Shown piece after piece: positions 17,299 through 25,157 of a stretch of DNA of 33,096 nucleotides. The stretch spans positions 1-33,096 of the forward strand of contig WRFI01000007.1 of NCBI GenBank assembly GCA_009778875.1, written 5' to 3'. The first letter of the stretch is position 1. Each line of letters begins with the position of its first letter. Source of the DNA: Propionibacteriaceae bacterium. Its GTDB lineage: Bacteria > Actinomycetota > Actinomycetes > Propionibacteriales > Propionibacteriaceae. The notes below the pieces were generated by a model. That model did not search any database, was not told where the DNA came from, and saw only the letters and a program-made list of their open reading frames with translations. A program made the position numbers and the translations under genes.

Positions 17299-18264
17299 AT
17301 GAAGCGCGCCGCGCTGTCACTGATCGCCCTGGCCGCCTTGGGGGCCCTCACCTTGACTGGGTGCTCGCCATCCACGACCCCACCATCTGGTGCCGGTGCC
17401 TCCGGTGACGCCGTCCCGGCGCTTCGAGTTGGTACCTTGCAGACGGACGACCTGCTGCCGCTCTGGGTGGCCGAGGATCAGGGCATGCTGCAGGCCGCCG
17501 GGCTTGACGTGACGATCACGACCTTCCAGTCGGCCCAGGACCAGATCGCTGCCGTCACCGCCGGCCAGATCGACGCCATCATGACGGACATGGTTGTCGG
17601 CGCCCAGTTGAGCGCCGGCGGGGTGCCGATGCGTTACGTCACCCTCATGCAGGGCGCCCCGGCCGGCGTCGTGGCGGGTGCCGGCACGGGCATCACGACC
17701 GCGGCGGACCTGGCAGGCGTGGAGACGGGCTGCTCGTCGCCGACGATCCTGGAGTTCATCTACGACAAGGCACTGGCCGACGCCGGGGTACCCGCCGACC
17801 AGATCAAGACGACCGAGATCAAGTCGCTGCCGGTGCGCCTGCAGATGCTGACGTCCGGCCAGATCAAGGCGGCGGCGCTGCCCTGGACGCTGTTCCAGCT
17901 GGCGGTTGCCCAAGGCGCCGTGCCGGTGCTGGGGATCGACCAGGTGGGCAGCTACACATCGACGGTGTTCACCGTCGCGGAGAAGTGGCTCGACCAGCCG
18001 GGGGCGACGAGCGCCATGACCACTCTGCTGGCCCAGTGGGACAAGGCTGTCGACGTCATCAACGCCGACCCCGGCGCCCAACGCGCCCTGCTGGCCAGCA
18101 AGGCCAACCTGCCGTCACCCCTGGACACCACCTACCAGGTGCGCCAGTACCCGCCGTCTGGGCCTCCGCCGGTCCAACAGGTCACCGATGTGCTCACGTG
18201 GATGACCGCCAAGGGCTACCTGAAGGCCCCGCTGACGGCGGCAGACCTGATCTGGCAGGCATGA
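17299..18264 (+). CDS. SsuA/THI5-like ABC transporter substrate-binding lipoprotein
   Basis: The protein has 321 residues. Residues 1-21 are a lipoprotein signal with lipobox LTLTGC (Cys22), so it is anchored outside the membrane. The mature part starts with LRVGTLQTDDLLPLWVAEDQGMLQAAGL and continues with VTITTFQSAQDQIAAVTAGQIDAIMTDMV and GCSSPTILEFIYDKALADAG, the pattern of the NMT1/SsuA/TauA group that binds sulfonates, nitrate, pyrimidine precursors or similar small molecules. The ligand cannot be told. The start is set by GAAAGGA and the signal sequence. Its stop overlaps the permease start (ATGA). The usual third gene, an ATPase, is absent on both sides. Confidence 0.87.
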   Translation: MKRAALSLIALAALGALTLTGCSPSTTPPSGAGASGDAVPALRVGTLQTDDLLPLWVAEDQGMLQAAGLDVTITTFQSAQDQIAAVTAGQIDAIMTDMVVGAQLSAGGVPMRYVTLMQGAPAGVVAGAGTGITTAADLAGVETGCSSPTILEFIYDKALADAGVPADQIKTTEIKSLPVRLQMLTSGQIKAAALPWTLFQLAVAQGAVPVLGIDQVGSYTSTVFTVAEKWLDQPGATSAMTTLLAQWDKAVDVINADPGAQRALLASKANLPSPLDTTYQVRQYPPSGPPPVQQVTDVLTWMTAKGYLKAPLTAADLIWQA

Positions 18265-19010
18265 ACCGTGGCCTGAGCTACACGCTGGCCACCGTCTTCG
18301 TCCTGGTGGTCTGGCAGGGTGTGGCGCTGGCGATCCACAACCCCGCCCTGCCGACCGCCACCGCCGCCGTCCAGGCCCTTTGGGTGTGGCGGGCTGGCAT
18401 TGCCCCACACCTGCTGGCCTCCCTGCTCGTCATCATCTCGTCCATCGCGATTGGCATGGTGCTGGGCCTGCCGATCGGGCTGGCATTGGGCCGGATGCCG
18501 AAGCTCGACCGGCTTGCCGCGCCGCTGGTGTTTCTGCTTTACCCCATACCCAAGGTGGTGTTCGTGCCGGTGCTGCTGGTGCTGCTCGGGTTGGGCAATG
18601 CGCCGAAAATCGTCCTGATCGCCATCGTCATCTTTTTCCAGACGATCGTGTCAACCCGGGACGCCGCCCGCGCCGTCAGGAAAGACTTCGTTGACGCCAT
18701 GCTGGCGCTTGGCATGACGCCGTGGCAGGTGGCCTGGTATCTGGTGTTCCCGGTCAGCCTGCCCGCTGTGTGCACCGCCGTGCGGATCAACATCGCCACC
18801 GCCATCGCGATTCTGTTTCTGGCCGAATCGATCGCCGGGTCGTCCGGGCTGGGCTATTTCATCGTCCAAATGTGGGGACGCCTTGACTATGCCGCCATGT
18901 TTGCCGGCATCATCGCGCTGGCCGTCCTGGGCGTCGTCTTGTATGAAAGTGTCGCGGCGGTCGAGCGCCATTGGCTCGGTTGGGCCGACGGGGTCAGCGC
19001 CCAATCGTGA
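18261..19010 (+). CDS. ABC transporter permease (SsuC/TauC type)
   Basis: This 249-residue inner-membrane protein has about six spans. The EAA-type loop that docks the ATPase is visible as DAMLALGMTPWQVAWYLVFPVSLPAVCTAVRI, followed by AIAILFLAESIAGSSGLGYFIVQMWGRLDYAAMFAGI, typical of nitrate/sulfonate/taurine permeases. LDRLAAPLVFLLYPIPKVVFVPVLLVLLGLGNAPKIVLI matches the family's first half. It is coupled to the lipoprotein by an ATGA overlap. It converges with the dehydroquinase gene with only 3 nt between stops and no hairpin there. Confidence 0.9.
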   Translation: MNRGLSYTLATVFVLVVWQGVALAIHNPALPTATAAVQALWVWRAGIAPHLLASLLVIISSIAIGMVLGLPIGLALGRMPKLDRLAAPLVFLLYPIPKVVFVPVLLVLLGLGNAPKIVLIAIVIFFQTIVSTRDAARAVRKDFVDAMLALGMTPWQVAWYLVFPVSLPAVCTAVRINIATAIAILFLAESIAGSSGLGYFIVQMWGRLDYAAMFAGIIALAVLGVVLYESVAAVERHWLGWADGVSAQS

Positions 19011-19013
19011 GGG

Positions 19014-19814
19014 CTACTCGGCCATTTCCCACATGCGCCGCAGTTCAGCCAGCTCCGGCTGGCCCGGCGCCGAGGACTCCCCCACCGTCGCGAACGTCGC
19101 CGATGATCCAAAAATGTGCCCCAACACGCGGCTGACAAGGCCTCTCTCCCCCATCGCCATGGTTATCAGGGGCACCTTGGCGTCGTCCACGCGTTCCGCC
19201 GTGGCATTCATCAACGTCGTCACGTCGGCGTCGCGGCGCGCCGTCACCGCCACCTTGACGACATCGACTTGAGCTTCCTCGATGAGCGCGAGGGTGCGGA
19301 TGATGGCGTCCTCTGAGGGTGTGCCAACCACGTCGTGCCACGAGCCGATCACCGGCACCTTGTAGTCGTGGGCGGCAGCGATCAGCCGCAGCGACGCCGG
19401 GTGACGGACCTCGACGTCAACGATTGACGCGGCATGAGCACGGATGACGGCCTGCGTGACGGCCTCATAGTTCGCGTCGCCCAATGGCGAACCATCGCCA
19501 CCCTCGGCGACGGTGCGCCAGGTGAAGATCAGCGGTTTGGGGGCGACCAGAACCCGCAGAATCGAGGCCAGGGCCACAATCCGGTCGGCCTCGGGCAGTT
19601 GCGTTATCCTCACCCCGCGGGCGATCTTCGGCTGCTCGGCCAGGTAGTCGGCCCGCCACTCGACCATTTCGGCGTCGGTGTCGGCGATTCTGATGGCCTG
19701 GTCTTGGGCCACCTTGGAGCTGGCGGCAACGATCGGCACAATCACTCGCGCCGGGCCAACGGGGTCAGGCCACCAAACCGGGGCCTCTTCGAGCGGAAAA
19801 TCTGAATCCGACAC
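19014..19814 (-). CDS. aroD: 3-dehydroquinate dehydratase, type I
   Basis: AroD removes water from 3-dehydroquinate in the shikimate pathway through a Schiff base. The 266-residue protein keeps the catalytic set of the type I class: VEWRADYL (Glu52, Arg54), FTWRT (Arg100), VDVEVR (Glu135), SWHDV (His160, general base), VVKVAVTA (Lys187, Schiff-base lysine), SRVLGHIFGS (Arg229) and SSAPGQ (248-252). The start is the GTG at 19814 with TATCCT 7 nt upstream; there is no ribosome site. Many Actinobacteria use the unrelated type II enzyme AroQ, so a type I gene is a point of interest. No other shikimate gene is in the window. It follows the sortase-like gene by 16 nt on the same strand. Confidence 0.93.
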   Translation of the reverse strand: MSDSDFPLEEAPVWWPDPVGPARVIVPIVAASSKVAQDQAIRIADTDAEMVEWRADYLAEQPKIARGVRITQLPEADRIVALASILRVLVAPKPLIFTWRTVAEGGDGSPLGDANYEAVTQAVIRAHAASIVDVEVRHPASLRLIAAAHDYKVPVIGSWHDVVGTPSEDAIIRTLALIEEAQVDVVKVAVTARRDADVTTLMNATAERVDDAKVPLITMAMGERGLVSRVLGHIFGSSATFATVGESSAPGQPELAELRRMWEMAE

Positions 19815-19821
19815 GCTGGCC

Positions 19822-19827
19822 AGGATA
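19822..19827 (-). promoter_or_regulatory. leaderless-type -10 box of aroD
   Basis: On the minus strand TATCCT is followed by exactly 7 nt and the GTG start of aroD. The whole box fits in the 16-nt gap after the upstream gene's stop codon. Confidence 0.5.
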
Positions 19828-19830
19828 CCA

Positions 19831-20472
19831 TCAGCGCGGGCTGGTGGCCGTCAACTTGGCGAATCCGACGGCCCGATCGGGTGACGGGCGGACGTCCTGA
19901 TTGGCGATCAGCGTCAGCCAGGTGTCGGTCGGCATGAGACCCGAGGCGCCCGGCACTGCGCCAAGCACCCAATCGTCGTCGCTTTGGACGGTCAGGTCGC
20001 GAGGCGACGTCACCAGCGTGTAGGTGTAGGTGGCCAGGCAGGTTTGCAGGGTGATTGTGTCACCGGCGTTGAGCTTCAAGATGCCGTCGAACGCCCCGCC
20101 GGCGGCTCGTTGGCCCACCACCGCCATGTTGCCGACCTGGCCCGGTGCGGCAGTTTGCTGATACCAGCCGACCCCGCCGTCAAGGGCCGCGTTCGACACA
20201 CCGGCCCGAACCGGCCAAGCCGTCGACCCCGGCAGGGTTAAGACGCCGATGGTGACGTCGGCCGCGACGGCGTGGGCGTCGGCCCCGTTGAAGCCTGGGT
20301 CCAGTTGGCAGGCCGACAGGTAGGCGCTGCTTTCGCTGGAAGCCCGGCTGGCCGCCTGAAGACCGGCCCCCCAAAACCTCCACCAGCCGAACGCCGCCGC
20401 CACGGCGAAGGCCGCCGCCACCAGCGCCACCGCCAGGCGGAAGGGCCAGCGCTTGGGTGTCGGCTCAGTCAT
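19831..20472 (-). CDS. sortase-fold membrane protein lacking catalytic His and Cys (pseudo-sortase)
   Basis: The 213-residue protein has a short cytoplasmic head, one membrane span (residues ~12-30) and an extracellular domain. Residues ~86-205 follow the class E-like sortase plan: WPVRAGVSNAALDGGVGWYQQTAAPGQVGNMAVVGQR, then GDTITLQTCLATYTYTLV, and a last strand LTLIANQDVRPSPDRAVGFAKL. In active sortases the GHR motif supplies the catalytic His and the TLTTC motif the nucleophile Cys. Here these read G-Q121-R (codon CAA) and L-I-A190 (codon GCC); only the third residue, Arg200 in PDR, is kept. The frame is open and the rest is well preserved, so this looks like a maintained non-catalytic paralogue rather than a decaying gene (inference). 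The start is supported by TAGACT 7 nt upstream. Partners are unknown; no LPXTG-type substrate was seen nearby. Confidence 0.75.
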   Translation of the reverse strand: MTEPTPKRWPFRLAVALVAAAFAVAAAFGWWRFWGAGLQAASRASSESSAYLSACQLDPGFNGADAHAVAADVTIGVLTLPGSTAWPVRAGVSNAALDGGVGWYQQTAAPGQVGNMAVVGQRAAGGAFDGILKLNAGDTITLQTCLATYTYTLVTSPRDLTVQSDDDWVLGAVPGASGLMPTDTWLTLIANQDVRPSPDRAVGFAKLTATSPR

Positions 20473-20479
20473 GCCATCA

Positions 20480-20485
20480 AGTCTA
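20480..20485 (-). promoter_or_regulatory. leaderless-type -10 box of the sortase-like gene
   Basis: On the minus strand TAGACT is followed by 7 nt and the ATG at 20472. It lies in the 27-nt gap behind the spermidine-synthase-like gene, and no ribosome site is present. Confidence 0.5.
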
Positions 20486-20499
20486 GGAGACTGCCGGCG

Positions 20500-21330
20500 T
20501 CAGCCGTACCAGCTCAGCTCGCTGACCGAGCGCGGCGGGGACGGGGCGGCGTCGGCGTCCATGAAGGGCTTCGCACCGCCCGTCCAGCGCCTCAGGGCGT
20601 CGTCGTACATGAAGGCGCAGGGGAAAGCCGCGCCGGCGGCGCGTCTTACCAGGGCGTCGACTGGCAGCGGCGTCTGGCTGGCGCCGATCACCAGGTTGGT
20701 GACCCGCTGGGCTTTGAGCGCGCTGGGTTCCACCAGCAGGCCAGTGGCGGAAAACACCGCGCCGATCGTGGCAACAACGCGCTTGGACCAGTCATGCGGG
20801 TGGGCGTCTATCAGGTTGACGGCCAACAGCCCGCCAGATGCCAAGACACGCGAGGCGTCTTCCATGAACTCTTCACTGACAAGGGACGCCGGCACCTGAC
20901 GATGGTCGAAGGCGTCCAGGATGACAACGTCGGCGTAGGCATCGCGCATGGCGGCGATACCGGTGCGTCCGTCCTGGGCGCGAACTTTGATGCCGCTGTG
21001 CACACCCAGCGGGGCGAACTCGCGGACGGCCGCCGTGATGGCGGTGTCTGGTTCCAAGACGATCTGGGCGCTGTGCGGGCGGGTGGCGCCCACCCAGCGG
21101 GCCAGGCTCATGCCCGCACCGCCGATGTGGACGACCCGCAACCGCGCCCCATCAGGCCTGCCGGCCTGGTGGGCCCAGGCGTCAATCAGCCAGGTGATGC
21201 GCTGCATGTAGTCGAACTCCAGCCGCGCCGGGTGGGCCGGGTCAAGCCACGATTGGTCCGCGCCGTCCTTTGTCACCAGCCACGCCCCGGCGTTGTACGG
21301 ATCAGGCACCAGATAGTCGCTGCTTTGCAT
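20500..21330 (-). CDS. spermidine synthase-like protein (Rossmann methyltransferase fold)
   Basis: The chosen start is the ATG at 21330 (MQSSDYLVPDPYNAGAW), with CACAAT 6 nt upstream as a weak -10; frames extending further upstream lack a ribosome site. The 276-residue protein has the Rossmann core of the polyamine-synthase family: VVHIGGAGMSLARWV (nucleoside-binding glycines), QIVLEPD, RAQDGRTGIAAM, DVVILDAFDHRQVPASLVSEEF and LLAVNLID. In true aminopropyltransferases the region after the second acidic motif binds the polyamine; here DAFD replaces the usual DSTD-like motif, so polyamine synthesis is doubtful. Actinobacteria carry many such orphan homologues of unknown role. It is the first gene of a minus-strand run with the sortase-like gene and aroD. 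Confidence 0.75.
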   Translation of the reverse strand: MQSSDYLVPDPYNAGAWLVTKDGADQSWLDPAHPARLEFDYMQRITWLIDAWAHQAGRPDGARLRVVHIGGAGMSLARWVGATRPHSAQIVLEPDTAITAAVREFAPLGVHSGIKVRAQDGRTGIAAMRDAYADVVILDAFDHRQVPASLVSEEFMEDASRVLASGGLLAVNLIDAHPHDWSKRVVATIGAVFSATGLLVEPSALKAQRVTNLVIGASQTPLPVDALVRRAAGAAFPCAFMYDDALRRWTGGAKPFMDADAAPSPPRSVSELSWYG

Positions 21331-21400
21331 AATGCAATTGTGACACCGGACTGCCTGCCGATGACCAAGCATGCCCCACCACTCCTGATATCGCATCGTC

Positions 21401-21406
21401 TAGGCT
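21401..21406 (+). promoter_or_regulatory. leaderless-type -10 box of the mannosyltransferase gene
   Basis: TAGGCT is followed by TGACTT and the GTG start at 21413. The ten-base string TAGGCTTGAC is shared with the folE promoter. The divergent spermidine-synthase-like gene begins 82 nt away. Confidence 0.55.
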
Positions 21407-21412
21407 TGACTT

Positions 21413-23011
21413 GTGCCCATTTCTGCTCTGCCGCGACGCCTGCTGGCAGAGTTGGCTACCGCTTGGCGGGTGCGGGCCGTCCGCCAGGGTCTGTTGGGCA
21501 CGTTTCTGATCGCGGTTGGGGCCCTGTCACCGGCGTTTCTGCCGCGGGTGTCCCCCTGGTGGGTTTGGTTGACGCCCCTGCACGCCAACGGCACGGTTTG
21601 GCGCGTCGGCGGCACCTTGCTGACCATGCTGGGCGCCTTGGTGCTGGTGGACGCGTGGTTCAGGCTGCGGCCGAACAGCGCCTACGACGACGAACCGCCA
21701 CGTCCCTGGCCGGGCCTTCGCGCCAGCGTGCGCCATTGGTGGGCCGAGATCAACACGGCCGCCGCGCCAGTGGCCGCCGGCCTTAGCCAGCCGCTGGCCT
21801 GCCGGGGTTGGGCCGCCCTGTTTTGGTGGTCGCTGCCGCTGCTGGTGGCGCCGCCGGTTTTCAGCCAGGACGCCTACAGCTATGCCGCCCAGGGTTGGAT
21901 CGTTCACAACGGGCTCGACCCGTATGCCGTCGGCCCCGGCATGCTGCCCGGCGGGTTCGCCGACCAGGTGGCCAGCGAGTGGCGCATGACGCCCGCCCCC
22001 TACGGCCCGCTGTCCCTGCGCATCAGCCAGCTGCTGGTGGCGGTGTGCGGCTACTCCCCCTATCTGTCGGCCTGGGCAGAGCGCTTGCCGGCCCTGCTCG
22101 GCGTCATCATGCTGGGCATCTTCCTGCCGCGGATCGCCCGTCAAATGCGGGTGGACGAGCACTTCGCCGCCTGGTTCGCCCTGCTCAACCCGATGCTCGT
22201 CATCTCGTTCATCGGCGGCGCCCACAATGACGCGCTGATGATGGGTCTCGCCGTTGTCGGAATATGGGTCGCCGGGCTGGGACTCCAAGCCGGTTCCACC
22301 GCCCGGTCAAGCACGCTGTGGTGGCTGCTCGGCGCCGTCATCGTCGGCATCGGCGCCACCGTCAAACAGCCGGCGTTGCTGACCGCCCTGGCTCTGCCGC
22401 TGCTCACCCGTCCCTGGACATCGTGGGCCTGGCGGGACGCTCTCACGACCATCGGACGGGTGCTGGCCAGCCTGGCCACCGCCACCGCCACGTTTGTGCT
22501 TGTCAGCTTCGGTTGCCGGCTCGGTTTCGGCTGGGTCAACTCCGTCAGCGTGCCCGGCCGGTCCGTCACCGTCGCGCCCTTCACGCTGCTGGGCGTGGCT
22601 GTCGAGCACGTCGCCGGATGGTTCGGCATCGCCTTGAACCAGGCCCACACGCTCGCCATGGCACGCGGGGTCGGCATCGGGTTCGGCGTCGTCATCATCA
22701 TCTTTCTGGCGCTGACGCTGGCCCGCCGCCGTCCCATCGCCTTCGTGGCGTGGGGCTACCTGGCTGCCGCGATCACCGGCCCGGCGCTGCGCAGCTGGTA
22801 CGTCCAGTGGTCCATCACACTTCTGCCGCTGACCCACCTCAGCCGCACCATGGTGCGCGTGTCGGTGTGGGGAATCTTGGTAATGTTCGGTTTCGACGCG
22901 GTATTCATGGCGATGCGCAACTCGGCCGTGGCGGTGTGCGTGGGCGCGCTCATGGCCATGGCCTGGGTGGCCTGGAATCATCTTCCGCTGGTTAGAAGGA
23001 GCAAATCATGA
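21413..23011 (+). CDS. mptB: polyprenol-phosphomannose-dependent alpha-1,6-mannosyltransferase, MptB type
   Basis: This 532-residue integral membrane protein with about 13 spans is of the GT-C class. MptB-type enzymes extend the alpha-1,6-mannan core of lipoglycans using polyprenyl-phosphate mannose on the outer side of the membrane. Diagnostic is the loop PPVFSQDAYSYAAQGWIVHNGLDPYAVGP (the Asp after SQ is the GT-C acidic residue) and SEWRMTPAPYGPLSL; GGAHNDALMMGLAVVGIW and KQPALLTALALPLL also match. The start is GTG behind a TAGGCT box. The stop overlaps the purB ATG (ATGA). Presence of this gene implies a mannan-type cell-envelope glycolipid in the host. Confidence 0.85.
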   Translation: MPISALPRRLLAELATAWRVRAVRQGLLGTFLIAVGALSPAFLPRVSPWWVWLTPLHANGTVWRVGGTLLTMLGALVLVDAWFRLRPNSAYDDEPPRPWPGLRASVRHWWAEINTAAAPVAAGLSQPLACRGWAALFWWSLPLLVAPPVFSQDAYSYAAQGWIVHNGLDPYAVGPGMLPGGFADQVASEWRMTPAPYGPLSLRISQLLVAVCGYSPYLSAWAERLPALLGVIMLGIFLPRIARQMRVDEHFAAWFALLNPMLVISFIGGAHNDALMMGLAVVGIWVAGLGLQAGSTARSSTLWWLLGAVIVGIGATVKQPALLTALALPLLTRPWTSWAWRDALTTIGRVLASLATATATFVLVSFGCRLGFGWVNSVSVPGRSVTVAPFTLLGVAVEHVAGWFGIALNQAHTLAMARGVGIGFGVVIIIFLALTLARRRPIAFVAWGYLAAAITGPALRSWYVQWSITLLPLTHLSRTMVRVSVWGILVMFGFDAVFMAMRNSAVAVCVGALMAMAWVAWNHLPLVRRSKS

Positions 23012-24444
23012 CTGACGACGTAACCCCAAACGTGCTGGCCGCCCGCTACGCGACCCCCACCCTGCGGGCGATCTGGCACCCCGCCAACAAGGCCCGGGCC
23101 GAGCGCCGCTTCTGGGTGGCCGTCATGAAGGCGCAGCGAGACGCCGGCGTCAGCTTCGGCGCCGACGACCCCGACGAGGTGCTCGCCGCCTACGAGGCCC
23201 ACCTGGACGACGTCGACCTGGCTTCGATCGATGCCCGCGAGCGGGTGACGCGCCACGACGTGAAGGCGCGGCTGGAAGAGTTCGACGCCCTGGCCGGCTT
23301 CGAGCACGCCCACAAGGGCCTGACGTCGCGCGACCTGACGGAAAACGTCGAGCAGTCGCAGATCCTGGCGTCGCTCGCCCTGTTGCGCCACAAGACGGTG
23401 GCCACCTTGGCGCGGCTGGCCGACCTGGCTGTGACGTTCGATGACCGCCCCGTCGCCGCGCGCACGCACAACGTGGCCGCCCAGGTGACGACGCTGGGCA
23501 AGCGCTTCGCCACCTGCGCCGACGAACTGCTGGTGGGGCTGGCCCGTCTGGACGATCTGCTGGCCCGCTACCCGCTGCGCGGCGTCAAGGGCCCGGTGGG
23601 GACGGCCCAGGACATGCTCGATCTGCTGGACGGGGACGAGGCCAAGCTCCACGCCCTTGAGGCGGGGCTGGCCGCCCAACTGGACTTCCGGCACCGGTTG
23701 GCGTCGGTCGGGCAGGTGTACCCGCGCAGCCTCGACTTCGACGTGGTGAGCTGCCTGGTGCAACTGGCCGCACCGCTTTCGTCCCTGGCTCTGTCGATTC
23801 GCCTGATGGCTGGCAATGAGCTTGTCAGCGAAGGTTTCAAGGAGGGCCAGGTGGGCAGTTCGGCCATGCCGCACAAGATGAACACCCGCTCGTGCGAGCG
23901 CGTCAACGGATTCCTGGTGCTGCTGCGGGGCTATGCCGCGATGACCGGCGAGCTGGCCGGCGCCCAATGGAACGAGGGCGACGTTTCGTGCTCCGTGGTG
24001 CGCCGCGTCGCCCTGCCGGACGCCTTCTACGCGATGGACGGAACCTTCGAGACGATGCTCACCGTCCTCGGCGACTTCACGGCGTTCCCGGCCGTCATGG
24101 ACGCCGAGTTGCGCCGCTACCTGCCTTTCCTGACGACGACGAAGGTGCTGATGGCGGCCGTCCGCCAGGGGGTGGGGCGAGAAGTTGCCCACGAGGCGAT
24201 CAAGCGTCACGCGGTGGCGGCGGCGTTGAGTATGCGCACCACCGGCGAGCATCATCTGCTTGACGATCTGGCCGCCGACCCCGTCCTGCGTCTTGGCCGC
24301 GGCGAGTTGGACGCCCTGATGGCGGCGCCCATCGATCTGACTGGCGCCGCCCAGGCCCAGGTGGCCGAGGTGGCCCGTCGCGTCGCGGCGGTGGTGGCCA
24401 CCGACCCGGCCGCCGCCAGCTACACGCCCGGGGCGGTGCTGTAA
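23008..24444 (+). CDS. purB: adenylosuccinate lyase
   Basis: PurB cleaves SAICAR and adenylosuccinate, releasing fumarate, in purine synthesis. The 478-residue protein contains the superfamily signature [19 protein letters not shown] from about residue 281 (mobile loop with the catalytic Ser) and earlier [17 protein letters not shown] and [16 protein letters not shown] with the conserved His. The KMNTRS form instead of KxNP is that of the longer actinobacterial PurB. AAGGAG lies 8 nt before the ATG, which overlaps the mptB stop; the stop shares one base with the dtd start. No other pur gene is in view. Confidence 0.96.
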   Translation: MTDDVTPNVLAARYATPTLRAIWHPANKARAERRFWVAVMKAQRDAGVSFGADDPDEVLAAYEAHLDDVDLASIDARERVTRHDVKARLEEFDALAGFEHAHKGLTSRDLTENVEQSQILASLALLRHKTVATLARLADLAVTFDDRPVAARTHNVAAQVTTLGKRFATCADELLVGLARLDDLLARYPLRGVKGPVGTAQDMLDLLDGDEAKLHALEAGLAAQLDFRHRLASVGQVYPRSLDFDVVSCLVQLAAPLSSLALSIRLMAGNELVSEGFKEGQVGSSAMPHKMNTRSCERVNGFLVLLRGYAAMTGELAGAQWNEGDVSCSVVRRVALPDAFYAMDGTFETMLTVLGDFTAFPAVMDAELRRYLPFLTTTKVLMAAVRQGVGREVAHEAIKRHAVAAALSMRTTGEHHLLDDLAADPVLRLGRGELDALMAAPIDLTGAAQAQVAEVARRVAAVVATDPAAASYTPGAVL

Positions 24445-24893
24445 TGCGGATGGTGGTGCAGCGCGCCTCCAGCGGGTGCGTGGTGGTGGCGGGCGAGGTC
24501 GTCGGGGCGTTGCCGTCGCCCGGCCTGGTCGTGCTGATGGGCGTCACCCACACCGACACCCCGCAGATCGCCGCGAAGATGGCGGCCAAGCTGTGGGCGC
24601 TGCGAGTCTTTGACGGGGTGGCGGGCGAGAGGTGGGCCCGCTCGGCGTCCGATCTGGGCGCCCCCATCCTGCTGATCAGCCAGTTCACGCTGTACGCCGA
24701 CACCCGCAAGGGACGCCGCCCGTCCTGGAGTGACGCCGCCCCCGGCGGGGTCGCCGAGCCGCTGGTGGGCGTGGTGGTAGAGACGCTTCAGGGCCTGGGC
24801 GCGCACGTCGAACAAGGTGTGTTCGGCGCCGACATGAAAGTCGAGCTGGTCAACGACGGTCCGGTGACAATAGTCCTAGATTCCGCTCCATAG
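24444..24893 (+). CDS. dtd: D-aminoacyl-tRNA deacylase
   Basis: Dtd frees tRNAs mischarged with D-amino acids (and glycine on tRNA-Ala), a cytoplasmic proofreading step. The 149-residue protein is of normal length and has SQFTLYAD (79-86), [11 protein letters not shown] and NDGPVT (137-142) with the active-site Gly-Pro and Thr. The ATG shares its A with the purB stop (TAATG), so it is the third gene of the mptB-purB-dtd operon. The last codons and the TAG stop fall inside a hairpin (24882-24903) that grades into the repeat array. Confidence 0.96.
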   Translation: MRMVVQRASSGCVVVAGEVVGALPSPGLVVLMGVTHTDTPQIAAKMAAKLWALRVFDGVAGERWARSASDLGAPILLISQFTLYADTRKGRRPSWSDAAPGGVAEPLVGVVVETLQGLGAHVEQGVFGADMKVELVNDGPVTIVLDSAP

Positions 24894-24910
24894 GCGGAGC
24901 GGACGGGGTG
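24882..24910 (+). terminator. hairpin with the dtd stop codon in its loop; partial repeat copy
   Basis: TCCGCTCC (24882-24889) pairs with GGAGCGGA (24896-24903); the TAG stop occupies 24891-24893 in the 6-nt loop, and CGGGGTG follows. The right half matches the repeat family's GGAGCCGACGGGGTG. It probably ends the operon and then runs directly into the first full repeat. Confidence 0.55.
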
Positions 24911-25157
24911 AATTCCCCTCTGGGGAGGGGTGGCAGTCGCGAAGCGACTGACGGGGTGGTCTGCCGAGGGGTGCAGCGCCCCAGCCACGAAAAATTCCCC
25001 CCAAGCGGGTGCAGCGCCGGAGCCACGGAAGATTCCCCTCTGGGGAGGGGTGGCAGTCGCGGAGCGACTGACGGGGTGGTCTGCCGAGGGGTGCAGCGCC
25101 CTGGCCACGGAAAATTCCCCTCTGCGGAGGGGTGTCGGCGGAGCCGACGGGGTGGTC
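24911..25157 (+). repeat. composite repeat array between converging dtd and clpB
   Basis: The array has three full two-hairpin units: 24911-24961 (stem 2 CAGTCGC/GCGACTG, loop GAA), 25030-25081 (same stem, loop GGA) and 25111-25157 (stem 2 replaced by GTCGGC/GCCGAC, loop GGA). They are joined by linkers carrying GGTGCAGCGCC and GCCAC; one linker includes a truncated unit (AATTCCCCCCAAGCGG at about 24992). The last unit ends inside the clpB stop codon (25156-25158, minus strand). There is no gene here: reading frames across it are repetitive artefacts. Confidence 0.9.
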
